Part shown: one piece after another, positions 51,046 to 58,706 of the stretch
How the letters are laid out: each line of letters begins with the position of its first letter
How positions within the stretch are numbered: the stretch's first letter is position 1
From: an uncultured Clostridium sp.
GTDB taxonomy: Bacteria; Bacillota; Clostridia; Oscillospirales; Ruminococcaceae
Length of the DNA stretch: 64,000 nt
NCBI GenBank assembly: GCA_902490335.1
Contig: CABUDL010000007.1
Coordinates: 1-64,000, forward strand
Reading direction: 5' to 3'
Notes under the pieces: model-generated
Seen by the model: only the letters and a program-made list of their open reading frames with translations
Told to the model about the DNA's origin: nothing
Databases searched by the model: none
Made by a program: the position numbers and the translations under genes

Positions 51046-51735
51046 TTATTTGGCTGATGGAGCAGCAGGCTTGCTGGAATAGCGCTTCATCATCATGTTG
51101 TTGACAATGTATGCCTGTCCTGCGTTGACAAAGATAGCAAAGACAGCGACCGGCAGCTGTACCAGGATGATCTGCATAACGTCGACGGTGACACCGACAC
51201 TGGCGATAATCGACTGAATCAGCAGGACGGCAGCAGCGGTTGGGAACATACACTGACCAAAGAAGTTGGCAAGGTTCTGGTTGGCGCCGTACAAAGCCTT
51301 GATGGTTTCAACGTGCTCAGGGGTAGGTTCATAGCCTTTTGCCTCGATGGCACCGATGGTCATAGGCATCAAAATTGGACGAACATAGGAGTTGATGCCG
51401 CCGATTGGAATCTTGAAGATGATGAACAGATGGCTGAGTACACACCATACGGAAATCAACATACTGGAGGTAAGACCCTTGACATTTTTAATCAATTCGG
51501 CACCGGCGATTCGCAGACCGTTGCGCTCCAAGCTGCCGGTGAGCACCATGGCAATCAAAGCGACCAGCTGTGTACGGTTTGCCGTAAAGGATTTACCAAT
51601 GATGTTTAAGAATTCTTCCACAGGGATTTGTCCGCAGACCGCAGTGACGATTGCGGAGATGGAAATGATGGTGATAGGCTGCATTTTCATGGCAAAGCCG
51701 ATGACAACAACTACTACGCCAAGTAGACTTAACAT
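51046..51735 (-). CDS. DUF969 membrane protein, copy 2
   Basis: A 229-residue paralog of copy 1 (GVVVVVIGFAMKMQPITII, RTQLVALIAMVLTGSLERNG). It is the first gene of the second cassette, with a good promoter upstream. Confidence 0.88.
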   Translation of the reverse strand: MLSLLGVVVVVIGFAMKMQPITIISISAIVTAVCGQIPVEEFLNIIGKSFTANRTQLVALIAMVLTGSLERNGLRIAGAELIKNVKGLTSSMLISVWCVLSHLFIIFKIPIGGINSYVRPILMPMTIGAIEAKGYEPTPEHVETIKALYGANQNLANFFGQCMFPTAAAVLLIQSIIASVGVTVDVMQIILVQLPVAVFAIFVNAGQAYIVNNMMMKRYSSKPAAPSAK

Positions 51736-51814
51736 AATGACACCTCTTCTTAAAATAAAGTAATTACCGTATATAATTACAGGATTTGCCGGCGTTCCTG
51801 CAATTTATGACAAT

Positions 51815-51843
51815 ATTATAGCTTGAGGTGGAGAAAAATTCAA
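51815..51843 (-). promoter_or_regulatory. Promoter of the second pcp cassette
   Basis: On the minus strand, -35 TTGAAT (51838-51843) and -10 TATAAT (51815-51820) have a 17-base spacer. TTCTATGAA lies about 30 bases upstream of the -35. The AT-rich stretch 51850-52150 holds no supported gene. Confidence 0.8.
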
Positions 51844-52158
51844 TAATTTACATAACCAAAAAGGAACATTCTATGAAATAAACAAAGAAAAGAAGGGCAT
51901 TTTTTACTATACAGAAAATTTGCTATCAAAAACAATAAGAAGACAGAAGAAAAATAAGGCAGAAGTACTAAAATATTTTCAGAAAAAATAGGAAAAAATA
52001 TTGTATGACAATAAAATAACGGGGATTTTGCAGAAATTATTTCTTTTATACTATAATTTCTTTCAATCGTATCATTCAAATAAATTGAACAAGGCGATTG
52101 TAAAAGAAAGGAAAGCAGGTGCAGTTTACAATTAAGACATACTTGATAAAGCAGATAT

Positions 52159-52194
52159 ATAAAAAAGCAGCCCCCTGTTTTTCAGGAGGCTGCT
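52159..52194 (-). terminator. Terminator after the CobW-like gene
   Basis: On the minus strand, AGCAGCCTCCTG/CAGGGGGCTGCT with a 5-base loop is followed by six T. Confidence 0.9.
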
Positions 52195-52205
52195 GCGGGT
52201 TTTGT

Positions 52206-53150
52206 TTAGTCGTGCAGCTGCATCGGAAGGTCGAGCAGCTCGTTCCAGGATTGGCGAATCGGCTCGGAGAGCGCGTGACCGATCTTGGAAATGAAAATCA
52301 GACGGGAAGAGGAATGAGGCATACAGCGGGAGAAGCTGATTCGGCTGCCGACTACATCGACCTGATTCCAGCCATCCTCGAATAGGCAAAAGCCTTTGAT
52401 GCGGTAGGTCTCGGGGACAAACTGTTTGATGAAGGCAATCACCTTTTCCCGTGGAAGGCGGTGGATGCAGTTGAGCACAATCGAGTCGGGGCGCAGCTCG
52501 GCAGGCAGGTCCTGCTCGCCTTCGTCGGTGGAGTGGGAGAGCAGGTCGTTTTCCAACAGTTCCAGGCTGAATCCGCCGTAGGAGCAGCTGGAGATGTCGC
52601 AGTCGGGATTGATGCGGTGGATTTGGGCTTTGATGGCGGTGAGCAGCTCGGGGGAGACCAGGTCCGCCTTATTGATGACCGCCAGATGACAGTGGCACAG
52701 CTGCAGGCGAATCATCTCTACATCCTGAATCTGTTCCATGAAGTTGTCCGCATCGACCAGACAGATGATGCCCTGCATCTCATAGTGCTCGGTGAGCAGG
52801 GTGCTGTTTGGGGTGGTGCGCTCCTGCTCCAGAATGTGCTTGATGTGGATGGGGTCGGACAGACCGGCAACTTCGATGAACACCATCTCCGGCTGGCACT
52901 GGTGCATAAAGTGGAGTGCGCGTACGATGGCGTCTTCGCTGCAGCTGCATGTCAGAGAGCCGTTTTCCAGGTGTTCGATCGAGATGTCCTCCTCGCTCAT
53001 CAGGTCGTGGCTTTTGAAGATGCTTGGCTCGGTAAAGATTACGCCAATCTTTTTGTTTGGGTTCTGTTTGAGGATGCTCAGCAGAGCGGTGGTTTTTCCG
53101 GAGCCGACAAAGCCGGTCAAACAGTACAAAGGAATCAGTCTTTCACTCAT
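52206..53150 (-). CDS. COG0523/CobW-family GTPase
   Basis: A 314-residue G3E GTPase. P-loop GFVGSGKTTALL near residue 11, then ENGSLTCSCSED near 63 in the place of the metal-binding CxCC motif, here CxC followed by Ser. NKADL gives the G4 motif near 165. The C-terminal CobW_C-like domain is shortened, with PRE and SFSRC. Family members are metal chaperones for zinc, cobalt or nickel; the metal is not clear here. It is a single gene. Confidence 0.85.
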   Translation of the reverse strand: MSERLIPLYCLTGFVGSGKTTALLSILKQNPNKKIGVIFTEPSIFKSHDLMSEEDISIEHLENGSLTCSCSEDAIVRALHFMHQCQPEMVFIEVAGLSDPIHIKHILEQERTTPNSTLLTEHYEMQGIICLVDADNFMEQIQDVEMIRLQLCHCHLAVINKADLVSPELLTAIKAQIHRINPDCDISSCSYGGFSLELLENDLLSHSTDEGEQDLPAELRPDSIVLNCIHRLPREKVIAFIKQFVPETYRIKGFCLFEDGWNQVDVVGSRISFSRCMPHSSSRLIFISKIGHALSEPIRQSWNELLDLPMQLHD

Positions 53151-53231
53151 CAGGTAGGACCTCCGATCTTTTATGGGAATCCCCCCCTTTCGGCGGTACG
53201 CTTACGGGAAGGTGTTTTAGTCTACAAAATC

Positions 53232-53260
53232 AGTTTACTGTTCTTTCTGTCGATTGTCAA
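53232..53260 (-). promoter_or_regulatory. Promoter of the CobW-like gene
   Basis: On the minus strand, -35 TTGACA (53255-53260) and -10 TAAACT (53232-53237) have a 17-base spacer. A zinc-repressor site is not evident. Confidence 0.75.
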
Positions 53261-53335
53261 TGCAAAATAGCAGAATGTAAGAAATTTAAAAATTTCGCCG
53301 ATTCCCTGCAAAAACCAATAAGGGCAGCGGGGGAT

Positions 53336-53363
53336 TTGCAAAGAGGAAAAAATCCGATACAAT
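53336..53363 (+). promoter_or_regulatory. Promoter of the small 46-residue frame
   Basis: -35 TTGCAA (53336-53341) and -10 TACAAT (53358-53363), spacer 16, about 37 bases before the start codon. Confidence 0.5.
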
Positions 53364-53399
53364 AAGGAAAATAAAGACCGCTAAAGGATGGGTGGAAAA

Positions 53400-53540
53400 A
53401 TGGAATGGCTAAAGCAGGGAATGAAAGTGAGAGGATATAGAATACTGTCTCCCATCACAAAGGGGTGGTCATCAGACCAAAAGTTTGTGATGAGCGACCG
53501 GGAGATCCCGCTTTGGTATGAGTGCTACAAAAACAGGTAG
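53400..53540 (+). pseudogene. Short frame resembling the start of an APH-type kinase
   Basis: A 46-residue frame that opens MEWLKQGMKVRGYRILSPI and continues TKGWSSDQKFVM. This resembles the first strands and glycine-rich loop (GWSSDxKF) of clostridial aminoglycoside-phosphotransferase-like kinases. It then diverges and stops, and the last 16 bases overlap the convergent gene at 53525. It has a plausible promoter and AAAGGAtGGGTGG upstream. It may be a remnant left by a rearrangement or a genuine small gene. Confidence 0.4.
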
Positions 53541-53908
53541 AGCAGCGCCAGCATCAGGGTGTTGTCGGTGCAATGGTCGCTGTACAACAGCCAGAGCAGA
53601 CCGAGAATCAGCAGCTGGTCCTTTTCAATCGAAAAGGAAGGAAGAAGCGGGAGGCTGTCCGCCTGTGCAGCGGCTGGCTGTGTTTGCGGCTGCGGGTGAT
53701 AGCTGCTGGTGGGATGCGGTTCGGCGGGAGGAGGCTGCTGCGAAGGAGCGGGCGGCTCGCTCGGAGACTCAACAAAGAAGGAGGGCGGGCGCGACGGGCG
53801 CTTGAGGACCTGCTGGGAGCGCTGCTGCATCTGCCGCACCCGCTCGAGTGCCTCCTGCTGCATCTGCTGCATCTGTTGTGGAGAATATTCCCGCTGCTGC
53901 CACTTCAT
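53525..53908 (-). CDS. Unknown Q/P-rich protein with hydrophobic C-terminus, trio gene 3
   Basis: A 127-residue protein. Gln-rich N-terminal helix (MKWQQREYSPQQMQQMQQEA), a Pro/Ser/Gln-rich middle, and a hydrophobic C-terminus (KDQLLILGLLWLLYSDHC, TDNTLMLALLYLFL). The C-terminal LLILGLLWLLY pattern recurs in small clostridial proteins of unknown role, several linked to sporulation. It overlaps trio gene 2 by four bases and shares its transcript. AGGAGG precedes the ATG. Confidence 0.7.
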   Translation of the reverse strand: MKWQQREYSPQQMQQMQQEALERVRQMQQRSQQVLKRPSRPPSFFVESPSEPPAPSQQPPPAEPHPTSSYHPQPQTQPAAAQADSLPLLPSFSIEKDQLLILGLLWLLYSDHCTDNTLMLALLYLFL

Positions 53909-54327
53909 TGGTTGTCACCTCCTAAGGAAAACAGTCCGCTTTCCTTTAAGGTGGGAAGCAGCTGGACCAGCTGCATGATGCGCACCGCATCGTCCACCTT
54001 TTTGGCGCGCTTTTCGGAGAGCAGCGGGCGCAGCGCACGCAGCAGTTCCACGCCGGGACCGGGCTGGGAAAGGCTCTGCATAGCGTTTTGCAGCTTGAGA
54101 AGCAGGGAAGGGTCGAAGGCAGGTTGGGTTTCCTTGGGCGCAGCGCCGAGTAAAGCGGACAGGTCGGGCAGACCGCCGGCGGGTGCGGACTCATTGGAAG
54201 AGGATTGTGCAGGCGCACCCAACCCCAGCGAAGCTGCTATCTGCCCGAGCTGCTGCATCCGCTGCGGGTCGGCAAGAATCTGGGAGATCATCGAACCAAA
54301 ATCAGGGGTGTTTTCCGCTTGTGACAA
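53905..54327 (-). CDS. Unknown helical protein, trio gene 2
   Basis: A 140-residue soluble protein. The N-terminal part has SMISQILADPQRMQQLGQIA, a DPQRMQ-type helix like that of trio gene 3 and gene 1; the C-terminal half is Leu-rich helices (VELLRALRPLLSEKRAKKVD). The start is TTG, seven bases after GGAGGGG. The family is unknown to me. Confidence 0.7.
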   Translation of the reverse strand: MSQAENTPDFGSMISQILADPQRMQQLGQIAASLGLGAPAQSSSNESAPAGGLPDLSALLGAAPKETQPAFDPSLLLKLQNAMQSLSQPGPGVELLRALRPLLSEKRAKKVDDAVRIMQLVQLLPTLKESGLFSLGGDNQ

Positions 54328-54366
54328 AGCACTTCCCCTCCTTTCTAAATAATGTACGGCGACAGG

Positions 54367-54612
54367 CTATTGCATCTTCTGCAAAAGGGCGGACAGGTCG
54401 GTTCTGGAAAGCACCTGCCGGAGCTTTTGCGGGTCGGCAAGCAGAGCATTAAGCTGGGCGGCACTTTGCGAATCCATCTTTGCCTGAAGAGAGCTGAAAT
54501 TTCCCTGCTCAAGCTGACAGCGCAGCACCTGCGGGTCGATGTGAAGCTGTTGTCCTGCCAATTTTAAAAGAAGGTCCAGCTGGGCGGGAGAGGGTTGTTT
54601 AAAAGAAGACAT
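54367..54612 (-). CDS. Unknown small helical protein, trio gene 1
   Basis: An 81-residue helical protein (PAQLDLLLKLAGQQLHIDPQ, then ALLADPQKLRQVLSRTDLSA). The LLADPQKL motif matches ILADPQRM in trio gene 2, so the two may share an origin. AGGAGGAAACCACC precedes the ATG. It is the first gene behind a possible sigma-K-type promoter. Confidence 0.7.
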   Translation of the reverse strand: MSSFKQPSPAQLDLLLKLAGQQLHIDPQVLRCQLEQGNFSSLQAKMDSQSAAQLNALLADPQKLRQVLSRTDLSALLQKMQ

Positions 54613-54678
54613 GGTGGTTTCCTCCTGTTTGACTGCCGATAGGGCTTGTGTTTAAAAGATGATTTGCGGTTCATTCTT

Positions 54679-54705
54679 TACTATATGAAAAGGAAAGGGG
54701 AAAGT
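54679..54705 (-). promoter_or_regulatory. Possible sigma-K/E promoter of the trio
   Basis: On the minus strand, AC (54704-54705), 16 bases, then CATATAGTA (54679-54687). This fits the sigma-K consensus AC-N16-CATAnnnTA. No good vegetative promoter is seen here. Confidence 0.45.
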
Positions 54706-54791
54706 TTCCTTTGAAAGCCGCTCAAAAGGGAAAAAAGAAATGGACAGGAAATGAATTTTGTTAAAATGCAGATAAAAAAGAAAAAAGGCAG

Positions 54792-54820
54792 TTGCAAAAA
54801 AAGAGCGATTGTATGATAAT
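54792..54820 (+). promoter_or_regulatory. Promoter of the YfcE-birA operon
   Basis: -35 TTGCAA (54792-54797) and -10 GATAAT (54815-54820), spacer 17. Confidence 0.6.
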
Positions 54821-54847
54821 AGAATTGTCAGAAAAGGGGGGTTAGAG

Positions 54848-55336
54848 ATGAGAGTAGTCGTACTGTCCGACACCCACGGCAGAGTGGAGCGAATCAAAAA
54901 GGTCATCGAGCAGCAGCCGCAGGCGGAACTGTTCATCTTTTTAGGGGACGGGCTGCGTGATTTCCGCCAGGCGATGTACGGAGTGCCGGTGGAGGAGTGG
55001 CGTGTCTGTGGAAACTGCGATTTTGGCTCCAATGAGGAGTACACCTTGATTTCCTATGTCAAGGATGTCAAGTTCTATTGTGTACACGGACACCAGTGGA
55101 ATGTGAAGTACAGTCTGGGAGAGCTGATCGACCAGGCGCGCAGCAAAGATGCCAATGTTTTGCTGTATGGGCACACCCATCAGGCGCACTATGAGTACCG
55201 GGACGGGCTGCACATCTTTAATCCGGGCAGCTTGGGCAGTCCAAAGGAGCCGATCTACCCCACCTATGGGACCATCGACATTCAGGGCAAAAGCATCGTT
55301 TTTAACCATGTGCCCCTGGAGGAGAGGGACCGATGA
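54848..55336 (+). CDS. YfcE/MJ0936-family metallophosphodiesterase
   Basis: A 162-residue phosphodiesterase of the calcineurin-like fold. Metal ligands are visible in LSDTHG, FLGDGLRDF, CGNCDFG, VHGHQW and YGHTHQA. The substrate is unknown. ATG at 54848 follows AAGGGGGG. Its last four bases overlap birA. Confidence 0.9.
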   Translation: MRVVVLSDTHGRVERIKKVIEQQPQAELFIFLGDGLRDFRQAMYGVPVEEWRVCGNCDFGSNEEYTLISYVKDVKFYCVHGHQWNVKYSLGELIDQARSKDANVLLYGHTHQAHYEYRDGLHIFNPGSLGSPKEPIYPTYGTIDIQGKSIVFNHVPLEERDR

Positions 55337-56115
55337 AACAGCTGCGCGGCGGATTCTCGCTGCTGGAATTGGATACCGTCGATTCGACCAACGAATACCT
55401 CAAGCGGCAGGGCGGACAGCTGCCGGACAAAACAGTGGTGCTGGCACATCGTCAGACTGCCGGAAAAGGACGGCTGGGCAGAAGCTGGCAGTCCGAACCG
55501 GGGGAGAGTGTAACGGCTTCCTGGCTGTTTTGCTCGCTGGAGCCGCAGCAGCTGCAATGGCTGCCGTTGGCAGCGGGAATGGCACTGTATCAATCGTTAG
55601 AGGGTCAGCTGGGGCAGCAGACACAGCGTCTGTTTCTCAAATGGCCCAACGATCTGGTTGGCAGGCAGGTGGACGGCAGCTTTAAAAAGCTGGCGGGCAT
55701 CCTGTGCGAAAGCCGCTGCGGGGAGCGCTCCTTTGCGGTGTGCGGCATCGGAGTAAACCTGCATCAGCCGCCGTCCTTTTTTGAGCAGGCGGGTCTGCCC
55801 GATGCAGGGTCGGTTTTTCAGGTGTTTTGCTGTGTGCCGGATGCCTATGGGCTGCTCGAGGAGATTGGAGTACATCTGCAAAATTGGCTGCTTTTACTCA
55901 AAGCAGGACCGAAGCTGCTGCTGGACGCATACTCTGCCCGCTGCATGACGTTAGGCAGGCAGGTCTGCATCTGCCGGGAAGGGCAGGCGCCAATGAAAGC
56001 GAAAGCCATTCGCATCGACAGCGACGGACAGCTGGTATGTCTGACACAAACAGAAGAAGTAAAGGTGCGCGCGGGAGAGGTTTCGGTGCGCGGGCTTTAT
56101 GGATATGCAGAATAA
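55333..56115 (+). CDS. birA: Biotin-[acetyl-CoA-carboxylase] ligase
   Basis: A 260-residue biotin protein ligase without the N-terminal DNA-binding domain, so a catalytic-only type. It has DSTNEYLKRQ, the biotinyl-AMP loop TAGKGRLGRSWQSEPGESV, KWPNDLV, and GIGVNLHQP. It charges biotin onto carboxylases. It overlaps the phosphodiesterase gene by four bases. Confidence 0.93.
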   Translation: MKQLRGGFSLLELDTVDSTNEYLKRQGGQLPDKTVVLAHRQTAGKGRLGRSWQSEPGESVTASWLFCSLEPQQLQWLPLAAGMALYQSLEGQLGQQTQRLFLKWPNDLVGRQVDGSFKKLAGILCESRCGERSFAVCGIGVNLHQPPSFFEQAGLPDAGSVFQVFCCVPDAYGLLEEIGVHLQNWLLLLKAGPKLLLDAYSARCMTLGRQVCICREGQAPMKAKAIRIDSDGQLVCLTQTEEVKVRAGEVSVRGLYGYAE

Positions 56116-56148
56116 ACAGGAAAAAGAAACAGAAAGAAGGAAGAGAAG

Positions 56149-56937
56149 ATGGATACAAAAGAAAAAGTTTTGCGCAACTTGTCCTATGGACTTTATCAGA
56201 TTGGAGTGATGGATGGTCAGCGTCCATGCGGGTGCATCATCAACACCGTTTTTCAGGTGACCAGCGAAAATCCAATCGTTGCCATCAGTATGCACAAGGA
56301 CAACTATACATGGGAACTGATTGAGAAAGAGAACCGCTTTTCGGTATCTATCCTTTCGGAAAAGACCCGCAAGGAGGTCATCCAGAAGCTGGGCTTTGTG
56401 TCCGGCAGAGATCACGATAAATACGAAGGTTTGCATTATACCGTCAAGGATGGGCTGCCGGTACTGGATGAGCAGTGCAGCGGCGCGCTGATTTGTCAGG
56501 TGGTTTCGATTACAGACACACCGACCCACAAGGTGATTTTGGCATCGGTGGAGCAGGCGTATGAGCTGAAGAACACCGTTCCGATGACCTACCGCTACTA
56601 CCATGAGGTCATCAAGGGTGGAGCGCCGAAGAATGCACCTTCCTATATTGAGCCGGAAGCGGCAACCAAACAGCAGACATCCGCACAGAGATGGGTCTGC
56701 GACGTATGCGGATATGTATACGAAGGGGATCTGACACAGGAGCCGGACGATTACGTCTGCCCACTGTGCGGTGTTGATAAATCTCATTTTATAAAGGAGG
56801 AAACAACAATGGCAGAAACAGAGCGCTGGGTATGTGATGTATGCGGATATGTATACGAAGGAGATCTGACACAGGAGCCGGACGATTACGTTTGCCCACT
56901 GTGCGGCGTAGACAAGAGCCAGTTCACCAAAGAATAA
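56149..56937 (+). CDS. Flavin reductase with two tandem rubredoxin domains
   Basis: A 262-residue protein. Residues 1-165 are a flavin-reductase-like split barrel ([20 protein letters not shown], then FSVSILSE). Two rubredoxin domains follow, at about 181-215 and 225-262, each with [12 protein letters not shown] and CPLCGVDKS (two CxxC pairs binding Fe). The two rubredoxins are nearly identical. The joint between them reads [10 protein letters not shown] and contains AAAGGAGG and an in-frame ATG at 56809. Hrb-type proteins pass electrons to reduce oxygen or NO. The single extra rubredoxin domain is unusual. Confidence 0.9.
   Translation: MDTKEKVLRNLSYGLYQIGVMDGQRPCGCIINTVFQVTSENPIVAISMHKDNYTWELIEKENRFSVSILSEKTRKEVIQKLGFVSGRDHDKYEGLHYTVKDGLPVLDEQCSGALICQVVSITDTPTHKVILASVEQAYELKNTVPMTYRYYHEVIKGGAPKNAPSYIEPEAATKQQTSAQRWVCDVCGYVYEGDLTQEPDDYVCPLCGVDKSHFIKEETTMAETERWVCDVCGYVYEGDLTQEPDDYVCPLCGVDKSQFTKE
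56793..56811 (+). promoter_or_regulatory. Internal ribosome binding site and ATG in the rubredoxin gene
   Basis: A perfect AAAGGAGG (56793-56800), eight bases, then ATG (56809-56811), in frame with the second rubredoxin domain. A free 42-residue rubredoxin could be made from here. Confidence 0.6.
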
Positions 56938-56952
56938 TCTGAAGGAACACTC

Positions 56953-56981
56953 TTGATTTCTGTGGGGGACTATGCTATAAT
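56953..56981 (+). promoter_or_regulatory. Promoter of tRNA-Pro
   Basis: -35 TTGATT (56953-56958) and -10 TATAAT (56976-56981), spacer 17. The -10 ends 12 bases before the mature tRNA. Confidence 0.85.
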
Positions 56982-56993
56982 GGTCAGTATCAT

Positions 56994-57069
56994 CTGGGTG
57001 TGGCGCAGCTGGTAGCGTGCTACCTTGGGGTGGTAGAGGCCGTGGGTTCAAGTCCCGCCACTCAGACCA
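56994..57069 (+). tRNA. tRNA-Pro, anticodon GGG
   Basis: A 76-base cloverleaf with encoded CCA. The acceptor stem CTGGGTG/CACTCAG has C1:G72, as in bacterial tRNA-Pro. The D stem is GCGC/GCGT, the anticodon stem CTACC/GGTAG with loop TTGGGGT (anticodon GGG), and the T arm GTGGG-TTCAAGT-CCCGC. Confidence 0.95.
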
Positions 57070-57090
57070 GCGGCAGATTGTGTCGCAAAC

Positions 57091-57125
57091 AAAAAACGCG
57101 TCCACGTTTGTGGACGCGTTTTTTT
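57091..57125 (+). terminator. Terminator of tRNA-Pro
   Basis: A 9 bp core CGCGTCCAC/GTGGACGCG (57097-57105 with 57110-57118) flanked by A6 and T7. Confidence 0.9.
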
Positions 57126-57200
57126 GTCATACAGATTGTTTTCGACAGCATAATGAGGAAAGATATTCTAAAAATCGTGATAGCCAGGAGGGGATTTGTA

Positions 57201-57413
57201 ATGAGTTTTTTTAATGATGCACAAAAAGAAGCGCTGCTTACAGGGATATATAAATGTCCTGTGTGTGGAAGCCGTATGGAATTTGAAGATGAGTACGAAG
57301 AAACGTTAGTTTGTCCTCAATGTGGGTACGATGAGGATGTGGATCATTATGGCTTTACAGATGAAGAATACAAAGCCATCTATCCGACTAGAGAAGAAAT
57401 CTGCGATGATTAG
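57201..57413 (+). CDS. Small zinc-ribbon protein
   Basis: A 70-residue protein with two zinc knuckles, CPVCGSRME and CPQCGYDED, and acidic surroundings. It looks like a CPxCG-type zinc ribbon. No function is known to me. AGGAGGGG precedes the ATG at 57201. It has no neighbour in its operon. Confidence 0.75.
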   Translation: MSFFNDAQKEALLTGIYKCPVCGSRMEFEDEYEETLVCPQCGYDEDVDHYGFTDEEYKAIYPTREEICDD

Positions 57414-57540
57414 GAAGAACGATTTGTATAGCGCAACAAGAAAAACTTGAAGATAGATTGTTGCTCAATGTTTTTGCACGGAACTGAAAAAGGTGTCACA
57501 GTATTTTTTTCGGTATCGGCTTTCAGCATTTTTTGTAGTC

Positions 57541-57587
57541 AGACCCCCGACTCAGTCGAAAATTCGGTTGAAGCGGGTCTTTTTTTG
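57541..57587 (+). terminator. Terminator between the zinc-ribbon and GNAT genes
   Basis: AGACCC/GGGTCT with an inner CCGA/TCGG pairing, followed by seven T. Confidence 0.7.
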
Positions 57588-57669
57588 TGGATATTAAAAT
57601 CAACTTCTGGTATAAAATTGAATTATATAAACAAATTGGCGAAATAAGAAGAGGAAGCAAAAAATAACG

Positions 57670-58584
57670 ATGAGAAAAAATATCACGATAAACAACAAAC
57701 AGTATATTTTTGATGATCAGATACGGGACAATCTTGCAGTGCGCACCGGCTTTGACCGCCTGGCGCAGCAGACCTTTGACATTTCCTTTGAGGAGTGGTA
57801 CAAAGGCGGATGGTGGCAGGAAAACTATCAGCCGCATCTGTTGCTGCGCGACGGCAAGGTAGCGGCAAATCTGTCGGTCAACCGCATAGATTGTCAAATC
57901 AACGGCGTTCGGCGCAGGCTGCTCCAGCTGGGAACGGTGATGACCGCGCCCGAGGAGAGAGGACAGGGTCTGTGCCGGTTTTTGATGGAGGAGGTGCTGC
58001 AGCGCTACCTTGACAGCTGCGACGGAATCTATCTGTATGCCAACGACAGCGTGCTGGACTTTTATCCGAAATTTGGATTTGAGCAGCGGGAGGAATATCA
58101 ACACAGCCTGCACTTGGCAGGTGGACGCGGGCAGGCGGTGCGGCTTTCGATGGAGAACCCAAAGCAGGCAGAGCTGTTTTTGTCGGCAGTGCGGACTGCG
58201 GCGCCGACCGAGCAGGTAAGGCTGCTGCACCCGGAAAGTCTGCTGATGTTTTACTGCACAGGACCGATGCAAGATAAAATCTACTGGCTGCCGGAGCAGC
58301 GGACAGCGCTGGTGATGGAGCAGGAGGGGGAGATTTTACAGATTCATCAGATGTTTTGTCCTAAGGTGATTCCAACAGAGGAGATTGCCGCTTTGGCAGC
58401 AGCGCCGTCGGTCCGGCAGGTGCAGTTTGGCTTTACCCCGCAGGACTGCGCCGGGATGGAATGTCATCTCCACAAGGAGGAGGACACCACCTTCTTCTGG
58501 CATCGTTCCCATCCGTTTTGGCTGGGAGAAGCCGATGCGCAGGGAGAAACCAAAAGGATGTTTCCGACCCTGTCGCACGCCTGA
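57670..58584 (+). CDS. GNAT-family N-acetyltransferase
   Basis: A 304-residue acetyltransferase. The N-terminal GNAT domain has LGTVMTAPEERGQGLCRFLM (the acetyl-CoA-binding loop RGQGL) and YLYANDSVLDFYPKFGFEQR. The C-terminal half, from about residue 160, is a second degenerate domain, as in Eis-like proteins. The substrate is unknown. Single gene. Confidence 0.88.
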   Translation: MRKNITINNKQYIFDDQIRDNLAVRTGFDRLAQQTFDISFEEWYKGGWWQENYQPHLLLRDGKVAANLSVNRIDCQINGVRRRLLQLGTVMTAPEERGQGLCRFLMEEVLQRYLDSCDGIYLYANDSVLDFYPKFGFEQREEYQHSLHLAGGRGQAVRLSMENPKQAELFLSAVRTAAPTEQVRLLHPESLLMFYCTGPMQDKIYWLPEQRTALVMEQEGEILQIHQMFCPKVIPTEEIAALAAAPSVRQVQFGFTPQDCAGMECHLHKEEDTTFFWHRSHPFWLGEADAQGETKRMFPTLSHA

Positions 58585-58706
58585 TTGCATAAGCATACAA
58601 GACCATACCGATGGTATATTCTGCCGCTTTGGGGGTTGCGCACAGACAAAAGCTGTGTTACCATGTTAAATGGAGAGCAAATGATACCTCAGAAAAGGGT
58701 GGTAGA

